A DNA stretch of 64,000 nucleotides from Dasypus novemcinctus (taxonomy: Eukaryota > Chordata > Mammalia > Cingulata > Dasypodidae): positions 95,485,157-95,549,156 of the forward strand of contig NC_080680.1 of NCBI RefSeq assembly GCF_030445035.2. Reading direction: 5' to 3'. Shown piece by piece: positions 1 through 9,892 of this stretch. Within the stretch, counting starts at the first letter, position 1. Each line of letters starts with the position of its first letter. The notes under the pieces were generated by a model. It had not been told where the DNA came from and ran no database searches. It saw only the letters and a list, made by a program, of their open reading frames with translations. Both the position numbers and the translations under genes were made by a program.

Positions 1-2504
1 CCTGGTACCTGTAAGCTCTTACCCCGAATACCCTTTATAAAAGCCAACAGATTTCTGGTAGTTTGCATCAGCACCCTTTTGGCTGGCTAATACAGTCATA
101 TTGTAATATTTTTGTAGCAATGGCAAAGAGGATATTATATCAATTCTAAGGGACAAGCATAGGGAGGTATAAGAGGCTTTGGGATTTTTTCTTTTGAGTA
201 ATGAAAACATTCTAAAATTGGCTGAGTGGTGACAGCAAAACTCTGTGACGAAAATGAGAGTCATGGAGTGTGCACTTTGAATGGATTGTTCAAAGCATGG
301 GACTGTATAACACAGGAATCCGGTGGTAGAAGATGGATTGTGGTTAACAGAACAAATATGAAAACATTTTCTGTGACCTATAACAAATTTATAATATTAC
401 TACAGGATGTTAATAATCAGGTGGATTGGGGAAAATACTCTAAATGTAAGATATAGGCTGTAGTTAGTAATAATATTTTGGTGATGCTCTTTCATAGTTT
501 GTAACAAGTGTTTCACAACAGTTCAAAGTGTTGGTAGTGGGCTGATGTTTGGGAGCCCTGTATAATGATATGCATATTTGTTTTATAAGTTCACAACGTT
601 TAGTATATACTTCTTGTTTATATATATAATCACATACGAATGATATACTTCAGTCCAATTTTATAAGAAAACTCATTTTCTCAAGCCTCAGGAACTTTCT
701 GAAAAGAATTTTTTTTAGCTCAAATTGTACATGGATTACTGAACATTTTTTCTGCTTTTCTTCATGAGATGTACTTGGTTTGGTACTCTTCATTAAAAGT
801 CAAAAGAAAACAGTTCTGATTACTCCTCTTTTGTGCCTTTTTTATTTTGCCAACCATGTTTATAGAAAGGACATTGCTAATGACATTTTGTAAATTAAAA
901 TGTATTCATTTTAACTTAATAATCCCCTAAAATACGACTCTATAAAAGTTTTGCAATCTGGTTTGTTATTATTTTAATAAGATTAACACAAAATTTGAGA
1001 AGAAGGAAACATTGCATATCAGCAAAGTGCTTTTGAAATTCCTTATTGAAATGTGACCAAATGTGATTCTGGTTGAATGCCATTGTGTTTGGTTTATATC
1101 AGCTCTTGAGAGTCATGTCCCGATGCTCCCTCCCCACCCCCCCATGATATTGCATGCAGCTATAAATGGTTTCTAGGCCTTACTTTGTGACTGCATACTA
1201 TCCTCTGCTAGAAGAAATAATAGAAGTAAAGAACTGACAAACTTGAAAAAAAAAATTGAATGCCTGTAAAGCCACAGTGCCACTTCAGTAAAGTCTAACC
1301 TCAAAACATTATTGCCTGGCAGAAGTCTGTTTATTTAGTAGGTGTTTTCTCATATTATCTTTTGTGAATTTATTATGAATATGCCGCAGTGATATTGAAT
1401 AAAAAAACCAAAATATGCTTATAAAGAAATAAAACGATTGGTCACTTAATCTTGTTTCTATGTCCAGCCAGGAAAAAAAAAAACTTCAGTGAAGGTAAAA
1501 TAGATAGATAGATAGATAGTAGATAAGAGCTAATTCTATGTATGCAGTGCTTTTTAAAATTTCTGAAATATTTGGCACTGAAAAAAATTTTTTTGGAAGT
1601 CCAACTAAATCCAGATAAATTTTAATGCCAGTATGATTAAAGTCAAAAGGAAGAAATTGAAATTCTTTTTCATCATCCTGTAGAGCTGCTATTTTACTAC
1701 TTGGAGAATGTGAAGTAAAAATTGAGCCCTGAAGGGTTTCTTTGTGTTTTCATTGTTTTTCTACTAGAGAAAATTAAAAGCATCCAGCGTAGTGGCTGAA
1801 AATTATTATAAAATGCCATCACCAGTGAGAACCTTGAGTTCGCTGATATTATGAGCTTCCAGAGGGAAGGGTATTGATTGAGAAGCATACTTGCAGACTA
1901 GGTGTTTATAATTTTTCATAAGTCTAGGCTCTGATTCAGGTAATATGCACAAATTGAAAATATAAGCTTTCAGGAGCACAAATTGCTTTAAATGCATAAT
2001 AAAACTTGCTGCCAGGACTAGATGTGTTGAAAAAAGAAAACAAAAGCACCTCCTTTCTATCACCACTAATGAGAAGTTTTATGTTTTGTTTTAACAAGTT
2101 TGTATATTATTTTACATTGTCACACATCTGCTTGTTTAAAAAAACTATATCCTTTTGGTAATAATGGCTCAGTACAAGTAGGTATTACAGCTTGGTGTTT
2201 GTGTGTTCTAATTTGAAGTATTCTTTTATTGCAGGTCTTATAGAGCAGTTAAGGCAACTGTAAAGGCATTTTTTGAAATATATTGTAAAATAATAAAAGG
2301 TAAAATTAAAACAACAACAACAAAACAACAAAAAAACCTTTGATCAATGCTCAGCCATCCTGCCCTCCCCCCACCATTCTTGGAGAGGAGGGCTTCCATG
2401 TCCCTCTCTGTCCAAAAAAAACTAAAGCAGGGACAAGACCTGAGGTGGCTCACATCTAAAGTGGGGAAGGGGAGCCAGCTGCTGCTATGGAGTGAGTTGC
2501 TCAG
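1..2504. other. AT-rich unique intergenic DNA
   Basis: No gene or clear mobile element is recognised in this stretch. It is AT-rich with short A and T runs and a short C run near 1136. Small open frames on both strands have no family features and are judged chance. A short GATA tract is listed separately. Confidence 0.6.
1498..1523. repeat. (GATA)n microsatellite
   Basis: About five consecutive tetranucleotide units of the TAGA/GATA type are visible, followed by a partial unit. It is a short simple repeat in otherwise unique sequence. Confidence 0.85.
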
Positions 2505-3277
2505 TTTTTAATTTTTTTATAATATTTTTTTATTCATTTTAAAAAGTTTCATAAATCACACAAAATGTTATATTAAAAAAAAATAGGAGGGAAAGAAGAT
2601 GTGACTGAACTGATTGGGCTCCCATCTACCACATGGGAGGCCTAGGTTCGCTTCCCAGGGCTTCCTTGTGAAGGCAGGCTGGTCCACACCCATGGAGAGC
2701 TGGCAGCCAGTGACCGTAGAGAGCTGTCGCAGCAAGATGACGCAACAAAGGGAGACAAGCAGACACAGAACGCCCAGTGAATGGACAAAGAGAGCAGACA
2801 GCAAGCAAGCAGCAAGGCGGGGGGGGGGGAGGGGGGTTAATTAAATAAAATAAATATTAAAAAAAAATATATAGGAGGTTCCCATATGCTCCACTCCCAC
2901 ATCCCCACTTTTTGCACATCAACAACTTCTCTCATTAGTGTGGTAGATTCATTGCATTTGTTGAATACATTTTGGAGCACTGCTGCTTCACGTGGATAGT
3001 AGGTTTACATTGCAGTTTACACTCTCTCTCAGTCCATTCAGTGGGTTATGGAAGGATATATAATGTCCTGCATCTGTCCCTGCAATATCATTCAGGGCTA
3101 CTCCAAGTCCCGAAAATGCCCCCTTATCACACCTCCTTTTTTCTCTCCCCCCCTTCAGCAACACCTGTGGCCACTGTCTCCACATCAATGATATAATTTC
3201 TTCCATTGCTAGAGTCACAATAATTCTGTAGTGGAATACTAGTAAGTCCACTCTAATCCATATTTTGTTCCTCCATC
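2505..3277 (-). mobile_element. Old L1 3' UTR fragment, interrupted by a DAS SINE
   Basis: Read on the plus strand this begins with T-rich DNA and continues with text that recurs near 27.8 kb and, in the opposite sense, near 59.3 kb. That text is the 3' UTR of an older relative of the young L1s in this window. It stops matching near 3277. A DAS SINE lies inside it at 2591-2854. The match to the young copies is homologous but diverged and lacks their G-rich end. Confidence 0.75.
2591..2854 (+). mobile_element. DAS-type SINE, sense, with target duplications
   Basis: The head is tRNA-like: a gtgactgaactgattggg segment resembling an A box, then 'catctaccacatgggaggc' and a B-box-like 'ggttcgcttcc'. 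The body contains the DAS-typical 'gcaagatgacgcaac' string and ends in a G-rich then A-rich tail. Near-identical flanks at 2571-2590 and 2855-2878 (tattaaaaaaaaataggagg versus the same with an extra 'tata') are the target-site duplication, so this is an independent insertion into the old L1 3' UTR. DAS SINEs are known from armadillos. Confidence 0.85.
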
Positions 3278-3289
3278 CTTGCTCACAGT

Positions 3290-3462
3290 TTTTTAATGCA
3301 GTTTCTTATTCTCTTCATCCTGCTCTTCCCTGGATGCTGTAGAGTGGGTCTCCAGAGCCCAAAAAAATTGTTTCAGACAGGTTATGCCTGTCGTAGTTGT
3401 TCTTGGAGGAGGTGTGAGTCCTGGAGCTCCCTACTCTGCCATCTGCCTTGGAACTCTGTCAG
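3290..3462 (-). mobile_element. Probable L1/HAL1 5'-end fragment
   Basis: The stretch ends with 'gagctccctactctgccat', which on the minus strand resembles the 'atggcagagtag' start typical of mammalian L1 and HAL1 5' UTRs. It is short and diverged, so assignment is tentative. Confidence 0.4.
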
Positions 3463-3726
3463 TATTAATATCTTAATACGATAAAGTCTTTCATTCAAAA
3501 AGCATGGAATTTCTGCCATTTATTTGGGTGTTCTTTAATTTCTTTAAGCAATACTTTGTAGTTTTCAGTGTACACATATTTCACATACTTAGTTAAATTT
3601 ATTCCTAGATATTTTGTTCTTTTAGAGCTCATTATAATGGAATTTTTTCTTAATTTCCATTTTGGATTATTCTTTGTTGGTGCATGGGAAACACAACTGA
3701 TTTTTGCATGTTAATCTTGTATCCTG

Positions 3727-4177
3727 ATGGACACAACCAAGCCAAGGTCCACAGGAAGGAGGAATACAGTAAGGATCATATTGTGGTTAATAATCGAGAA
3801 AATGTGGCATTGATGTGGAAAAAGTGGCCATGGTGGCTGCTGGGTGCGGGGAATGGGAGGAAGAGAAGAGATGTGGAGGCATTCTCGGGACTTGGAGTTG
3901 TCCTGGGTGGTGCCCCAGGGACAATTGCCGGATGTTGTATGTCCTCCGATGGCCCACTGGATGGAACGTGGGAAAGAGTGGGCTATGGTGTGGAACATGG
4001 GACATGGGGTGCAGCGATGCCCGGAGATGTACTCACCAGACGCAATGGATGTAACATGATGATGGGGGAGAGTGTTATTGTGGGGGGAGTGGTGGGGTGG
4101 GGGCGAATGGGGACCTCATATTTTTTAATGTAATATCTTTTTAAAAAATGAATAAATTGAGTAGAATTTGAAAAACA
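3727..4177 (+). mobile_element. 5'-truncated young L1 3' end, sense, with 14-bp target duplications
   Basis: This 451-bp segment is the reverse complement of the terminal 3' UTR of the L1s at 9.9, 34.8 and 40.1 kb, including the G-rich run at 4082-4112 and an 'aataaa' at 4151 near its A-rich end. It is flanked by perfect copies of aatcttgtatcctg at 3713-3726 and 4178-4191. This is a textbook target-primed insertion truncated in the 3' UTR. The long open frame crossing it (149 codons) is a by-product of its low age and not a gene. Confidence 0.92.
4082..4112 (+). other. G-quadruplex-type motif in inserted L1 3' end
   Basis: G runs of 6, 4, 5 and 4 with loops agtggt, t and cgaat in the sense-oriented 3' fragment. 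Same location relative to the A tail as in the other copies. Confidence 0.75.
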
Positions 4178-4245
4178 AATCTTGTATCCTGCAACTTTGC
4201 TGAATTCATTTATTAGCTCTAATGTTTTTCTTGCTGATTTTACCA

Positions 4246-6949
4246 AGTCTCAGTCCACTACTCTTTTACTCTATTACTTGACATATCATGTGTCTTTTTC
4301 ATAAATCATAAATGTTATGATTTAATTATGCCTATTGGACGTTTTGAGCTTAGCTCTATATGGTCTACTGACTCTGTGGCTTCAATTTTTGGCAGTTATT
4401 TTGATGGAATATCTGCTGTTGTTTGAGGCAGACTCTTTTTGCAGTACCTTGTTTCCCAATAGTGAAATTTTACTATGACTTTTAGTAGCCTGCTTCCTAG
4501 CTTCCCAGTCTCCCATGTACTACCCTAATGCTTATAGAATATTTATAGATGGAAAATTGTTTGGGGAGCTTTAATATTCCAAAATGTCATGAACATATGG
4601 TATAATATGAAAATTCCTTCCAGTTTCTCTTTACCCTAGTAAAAATCATCTATGTGGGCCAAGCCTGATTTATCCTAACTCTGAGTTCAGATCATCAAAT
4701 CGTTCTAGGGTAAAAAAACTGATTCTTAGTTTAACTTGCCAAAGCTCCTTCTTTGCAGAAATTTAAACTCGTCTAAACTTTCCATAAATCTATCTTATTT
4801 TTGTAATGCATGTAAAAGTAAATTACAGATGCCAGTACACTTACCTCTAAATACTTCAGCATGGATATTATTCATTGTAGTTATTTGTTTATACTTTTTT
4901 AGTTAAATTTTTATACAAAATGAAATGCACAAATGTGTACATTCCTTGAATTTCAAGAAATACATATACCTGTGTAACCTAAAATCTTATTGATATATAC
5001 ATAATAATTGCCATCATTCATAGAGTTCCTGTTTGACCCTTAGTAGTCAATTCTCACTCAGAAACAAACATGGTTCTGATTTTTTCAACAATAAGTTAGT
5101 TTTGCCTCTTCTGGAATCTTCTCATGGTGGACGAAGCCACAAAAACCATAAGCTTCCCTATTAAAAGCTTGACTTTAGAGTAGAGTGGGAAAAAACAAAC
5201 TATGCTTAGAGTGACATGGAAAAGAGCTATCTTGGTGGCAAAAAGTGGGGGAGGCAAATTCACATTTAGTCTGAAGTTGAGATCCTGGTTGGAGCCAGCA
5301 ACAGATCTACAGATTAGCCTGAAACATAACAGGAAGATTTGGGGTATGAAATAGCCATTTTGAGACATGATAAGCTCCCACATATCCCTGACAGTCTGGA
5401 AAGCTGCATATCTGCAGGCATGCTTCAGAGGAGACCTGAGAGGGCAAGCTATTTATACATCTTTGCCTGAATTCAAGGTCTTGTGCATATACACAGGACA
5501 CAAAACTAGCCTGACCAGTTGATAAAAGCTAAACAGACTTCAAATGTATTCTCCAGCCCACACAGATCAATTGGTCAAGGGAGAAATCCTAGTGGATTAG
5601 GATAATCTCTGAGTGACCACTAATCTATGCTGGGGTAGACATGACCTCTAGGAAGCCAGGCATAAAAATAAAGGAAACAACCTTTGAAAGATTTATCAGA
5701 GATATTAGTGGCTGCATACTACAGTGGAGATACACCACATTATTAGTTCAGGCAAGTCACTAATTTCAGTATGAAAGAGTTGGAGGAGTGAATGAATGCC
5801 TTTCCATTTACTTTCCCTAACTTCACTATCCACAAGGACTTTGGTATAGAAAGCTGAGCTTCTGTAACCCATTTATGTAGCAAGAGGAAGATTGTGAAAT
5901 CCCAAGACAAAAAATGGGGGAGAGGCAAGAACAGACCTGAGTAATTTTTTTCCAACATACCTCCTTACAGAGTAGCAATAGAGCTCTCTTGCCCAACACT
6001 TCTGCTCCTCACATTCCATTTCATCTCATACCTGCCTTCCGTCCTCCATAGGTTCTCAACTTTTGATATTGTAATTGGACTTTTTGTTTCCCTCAGATTC
6101 TCAAGAGTTATTTTGGAGAGGTATACAGATGTCAAAGCTATTTGCCATTTTGGCAAGAACTTGAAACCCAAATGCTCAGAGAAGTCAGACAACCACTCGA
6201 AGGTAGCAGGACCAAGAAATGTTCTGACCAGGCTTAGAATCAAAGCCTGTTTTAGTCCAAATCCTCTTCTAACTTCCTTCTGCCACAATTTCTAGTGCTC
6301 TGGGAATAACTCAGAATAGCTTTCACCAGTAAGAACAGACTTACATGTATACCCCTGAGGTCAAATATGAAATGCCTAATCACCAATATATTCTGCACTC
6401 ATTCTTCCCATGCTCCTTGGTAATTCCTGCACCTTGGGAAACAAAATATGAAGCTAGGGTAATTATTTCATGTTTGTCTCTGAAGAGCAGCCAAGGGAAA
6501 CATACCCCCGAGGCCCAGAAACTAGAAATATTGTGGGCATAATTTCCACAAAGAGCTTGTAGCATCCAACAGTGACTATGGTTTGCTGCTTTCTAGCCAG
6601 CTCAATGCAACCAGCTACACTGGACCCTCTCATCCTACTTTCTTGCTACATGCTGAGAAGAGCCATGCATGTTTGAAGATCTGGTCCTCAGTATAAAGTC
6701 CCAGAGAGGAAAAATGTAAGAATAGGGTGGGTTCCTTTGGTGGTAAATGCTATTTAGGCCAGATATATACGGTGTTATGTGAAAGGGGCTGCATTATGTT
6801 TTCCCTCTGAGACCCAAGAGATGCCAGTCAGCATCCTTCCCTCCTGTCTCACAGTCCAACCTGAGAAGAGCAGTGGGAACTACTCCTCTACATGTGAGTC
6901 ACCTGTGTCTGCTCCCTGCAAAGAGAAAGGTTTATCTCAGAGGTGGCTG
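4246..6949. other. Unique intergenic DNA, no gene recognised
   Basis: No coding gene is supported. A stretch near 4870-5040 resembles the 3' region of an ancient L1M-type LINE ('gtgtacattccttgaatttc', 'ctgtgtaacc') but is too diverged to place. The rest shows nothing recognisable. Confidence 0.5.
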
Positions 6950-7130
6950 TGATGCAAGATATTTAACAGCATGGGATTTGTCTTCAGCATTCCAGTTTAC
7001 ATTTATTACTTTCTTTGTGACCCTATTGAAATGACTTAATCTCTCTGAACCTTGAAAATTCTGTGAAATGCATGTAATAAATTTTTGTGAGTATTCAATT
7101 AGATGCTGCAGTGTAAACTGCTTAGGGGTC
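6950..7130 (+). mobile_element. MIR SINE remnant
   Basis: The order 'gtgaccctattgaaatgact', 'taatctctctgaacctt', then a 'gtaataa...gtgagtattcaatta' segment follows the MIR core and 3' part. It is strongly diverged, as expected for this ancient mammalian SINE. Confidence 0.6.
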
Positions 7131-7425
7131 AATAATGGCAGCTTTTATTGCCTGTGTGTTTAGTAAGATGAGGACTGGAAGATAGGGACTGTGGAGCCCT
7201 GTAGCAAGAAGGGAAGGAACCTGTAACTCACCTCACCAATCATTACCCATCACCTTGTTCTTGTCTCCTAATAGCCCTGCCTATTTGCCTTCCTTTCCTG
7301 GCTGCATTGATGGGTGTGGAAGAGATGGGACAGATAGAGGAGGGGGAGTCTAATTACCTGGAATTGCAGACACGGTGAATATGACTATATTAGTGAGGAC
7401 CAAAGTATCATTCTTTATGCAAACA

Positions 7426-7451
7426 TCTTGTTTCTTCTTTTCTCTTTCCAG
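7426..7451 (+). promoter_or_regulatory. 3' splice acceptor upstream of the OR1 coding exon
   Basis: A pyrimidine tract (ttgtttcttcttttctctttcc) ends in AG at 7450-7451, placing the start of the coding exon at 7452, 13 bases before the ATG at 7465. Mammalian olfactory receptor genes usually have untranslated upstream exons spliced to a single coding exon just ahead of the start codon, and this site fits. It also argues against using the upstream in-frame ATG at 7375, which would lie in the intron. Confidence 0.7.
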
Positions 7452-7464
7452 GAAGAATGGTGAC

Positions 7465-8412
7465 ATGGAAAGGAGGAACCATTCCTCTGTCTCTGAATTC
7501 CTTCTCTTAGGTCTTTCTGAGAGGCCAGAGCAGCAGCCTCTCTTATTTGGCATCTTCCTGAGCATGTACCTGGTCACTGTCATGGGAAACCTGCTCATCG
7601 TCCTGGCCATTGGATTTGACCCACACCTCCACACCCCCATGTACTTCTTCTTGGCCAACCTCTCTTTTGCTGATGCCTGCTTTTCTTCCACCACAGTCCC
7701 TAAGATGCTGGTGAACATCCACACAAAGAGTCAAACTATACCATATGGGGGTTGTTTGGCTCAGATGCATTTTTTCATGATGTTTGGGGCTCTGGATGAC
7801 TTCCTCTTGGGGGTGATGGCCTATGACCGCTATGTTGCCATCTGTAGGCCTCTCCAGTATGCCACACTCATGAGTCCTCATGTGTGTGTACTCCTTCTCT
7901 CAGCATGCTGGGTTCTCACCAACCTTGCTGCCCTCCTACACACCCTGCTCATGGCTAAGCTCTCCTTCTGTGCAGGCAACACCATTCATCACTTCTTCTG
8001 TGATGTTCTCCCTCTGCTGCAGCTCTCCTGCTCAGACACCCATACTAACCAGGTAGCTCTGTTCATGGTGTGCTCCATGATACTTACTGCCCCCCTCTCA
8101 TTGATCATCCTGTCATATGCACGCATTATCTCCACTATTCTCAAGGTCCCATCTTCCTCGGGCAGGCAAAAGGCCTTCTCCACCTGTGGATCCCATCTCA
8201 CTGTTGTCTTCCTGTTTTATGGCACGGCAATAGGTGTTTATTTGTACTCCCCTTCTTCACACTCAGGGGGCAAGGACAGGATTGCAGCTGTATTTTACAC
8301 AGTGGTGACGCCCATGTTGAACCCCTTCATTTACAGTCTCCGCAACAATGATATGAAGACTGCATTGAGAAAACTTTTTGGAATTAGCACATTTTCTTCT
8401 CAAGGGCTTTAA
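7465..8412 (+). CDS. Olfactory receptor, family 1, intact (315 aa)
   Basis: This encodes an odorant-sensing class II GPCR of olfactory neuron cilia, acting through the olfactory G protein. The 315-residue product has an N-glycosylation site (NHS, residues 5-7), the TM1 GN pair at 41-42, [10 protein letters not shown] at 58-67, [10 protein letters not shown] at 118-127 after TM3, SY in TM5, [10 protein letters not shown] at 236-245 and [12 protein letters not shown] at 283-294. The conserved extracellular cysteines (C97, C179, with C169 and C189) are present, and the length is normal. An in-frame upstream ATG at 7375 would add 30 residues, but it precedes the splice acceptor at 7451, so the ATG at 7465 is preferred. 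The sequence is clearly family OR1 and close to the OR1N/OR1F/OR1J groups. It is not a convincing orthologue of human OR1N1. It may match an OR1 gene that is a pseudogene in humans, and no symbol is assigned. Confidence 0.95.
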   Translation: MERRNHSSVSEFLLLGLSERPEQQPLLFGIFLSMYLVTVMGNLLIVLAIGFDPHLHTPMYFFLANLSFADACFSSTTVPKMLVNIHTKSQTIPYGGCLAQMHFFMMFGALDDFLLGVMAYDRYVAICRPLQYATLMSPHVCVLLLSACWVLTNLAALLHTLLMAKLSFCAGNTIHHFFCDVLPLLQLSCSDTHTNQVALFMVCSMILTAPLSLIILSYARIISTILKVPSSSGRQKAFSTCGSHLTVVFLFYGTAIGVYLYSPSSHSGGKDRIAAVFYTVVTPMLNPFIYSLRNNDMKTALRKLFGISTFSSQGL

Positions 8413-8844
8413 TTCTGCATCCATAATTGGAGCTTACACCCTTGAGGGTCCATGTGTTTCTGAAGTAATATCATCCCTTTTGCTGTCATTTGTTTAGCTA
8501 TTAGAGAAAAATGTCATCTCAAAATCAATCCCATAAACTTGAATATCCAAAATGTGTGTGGTTGGTATATTTCATAAAGGACTTGTATTGTCTTACAAAT
8601 GTAAATATTTTTTTTATGTTGAGAGGACGATGTCAGTTGGACTGGGGCAAGATCAATCAAACTTCATTTGTTTTGTGTTATTCCAATGGATTTGTGAATA
8701 TGTTTAGAAAGTAGAATTTAAGCAGCATTTATTCATCTCTCCCATTTGCCGGCATTCTTCAGGCACAGGAGATATTTTTTCCCTGCTCTATGGGAACTCA
8801 ACTTTCTTTGTAGTAGGTTGTCGCATACTTAGGCACTTAGTTGT

Positions 8845-8850
8845 AATAAA
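8845..8850 (+). promoter_or_regulatory. Candidate polyadenylation signal for the OR1 gene
   Basis: An AATAAA lies about 430 bases past the receptor stop codon and is followed by a T/G-rich stretch. It is the first canonical hexamer seen downstream on the plus strand. Placement is by motif only. Confidence 0.4.
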
Positions 8851-9559
8851 GTTTAGATTCTGGTGATTTTTATATAAAGCTTAATATTTGTTTCATTCCA
8901 AGAGCTTGATACTCTGATGTATTATGCCATTTATTTCTCAAATTATAAGCATCTCGGGTTAGGTACTATGATTATCACAGTTTTTAGATAAGGAGACTGC
9001 CACTACTCAATGGGAGATATAAATTTGACATGTTTTTCTTGCTTTACATTAGAGTCCAAACTTTCACATGCTTTAGTATCCTGCATCTCAATACTAATAT
9101 TGGTACCAAGAGGCACATTGAATTCAATATACATGTATATACTGAAGCCTGCCATGTGCCAGGCACTGTGCTATGCACTATTAGTAAAATGTAAACATGA
9201 GTAAGATATTATCCTTGTTTCTGGATGGTGGAGATGGACACTCACTCAATTTAGTGATAATTAAGTCAGATACTGATAGTTGCCATGATTAGCATAGACC
9301 CACAGAAGGAAGAAAAATAATTCTGCCTGAAGGTGGACAGTTACAGTTTATTGAGCCTTAAAGTGTGAGTGCATTTGAACTAGTGAAGAAAGAGGAACAG
9401 TGAAGGTTCTATAAGGACAGTCTATGGACACTAGAGGCCATACTGCTTTTTGGTACCAACTAGGAAATATTTCTTAGTGGTTATCTCTCTGAATGTGGGT
9501 CTTGCCTACTTATCATAATCCAATTCTTTTTTTGGCTCTCTCTCCATTTTATTTGGTAT

Positions 9560-9660
9560 TAATGCTTCTTTCAATTGTGGCTGCATATTAGTATTGCCTG
9601 GAGCTCCAGAACTCTCCGTGGGTGATACCCTAGTATCTTTAAATGAAAAAAATCCGCAAC
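9560..9660 (+). mobile_element. Possible MER5A (hAT-Charlie) fragment
   Basis: The text 'ttgtggctgcatattagtat' followed by 'tgcctggagctcc' resembles the MER5A order of 'ggctgcacattagaatcacc' then 'tggggagct'. It is short and diverged. Confidence 0.45.
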
Positions 9661-9892
9661 AAAATAAAACAGACTGTTGTAGGGCAACAAGCTTTGAGGA
9701 CTCTGTTGTGAGGTTTCGTTCCCTTTGACAAAAGGGCAAATGAAGTAAGGCATGAAAAACTACTTTGGTATTTACCATGTAAAAAGATGAAAAAATAAGG
9801 GGGAGTAGGGCATGTTGATAGCACTAAGAAGTTCCTCAACACTTATTTCCAGTTAACCCTTTTATACCTAGCTCAATTTTTTATTCTTTCTC

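Larger units (their letters stand above)
3463..4245 (-). mobile_element. Old L1 ORF2 fragment, split by a younger insertion
   Basis: Plus-strand text such as 'ttaaatttattcctagatat' and, after the interruption, 'gcaactttgctgaattcatt' is the antisense of the mammalian L1 ORF2 region just past the reverse-transcriptase core. The two halves (3463-3726 and 4178-4245) join in register across the insertion at 3727-4177. Recognisable similarity fades near 4245. Confidence 0.75.
8413..9892. other. 3' flank of the OR1 gene and unique DNA with ancient repeat debris
   Basis: There is no further gene. The segment 8920-9000 ('ggtactatgattatcaca', 'agataaggagactgcca') resembles an antisense MIR core. The segment 9145-9200 ('atgtgccaggcactgtgcta') is a common ancient mammalian repeat string of the MIR/L2 class. 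Confidence 0.5.

Noticed and set aside
2819-2836. G-rich run as a regulatory quadruplex
   Set aside because: It is the G/A-rich tail of a DAS SINE. With one long run plus one more and no conservation at other DAS copies, it looks like tail slippage.
3684-4133. 149-codon open frame on the plus strand
   Set aside because: It spans an L1 3' UTR insertion and its flank. The frame exists only because of the insertion, and no protein family features are seen.
7375-7464. 30-residue N-terminal extension of the left receptor
   Set aside because: It lies upstream of a good splice acceptor and lacks similarity to any OR N-terminus. The internal ATG gives the normal 315-residue length.
7465-8412. Calling the left receptor OR1N1
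   Set aside because: Several regions differ too much from the OR1N1 protein as I remember it, and the gene orientation relative to OR1N2 differs from the human layout. Family level only is safe.
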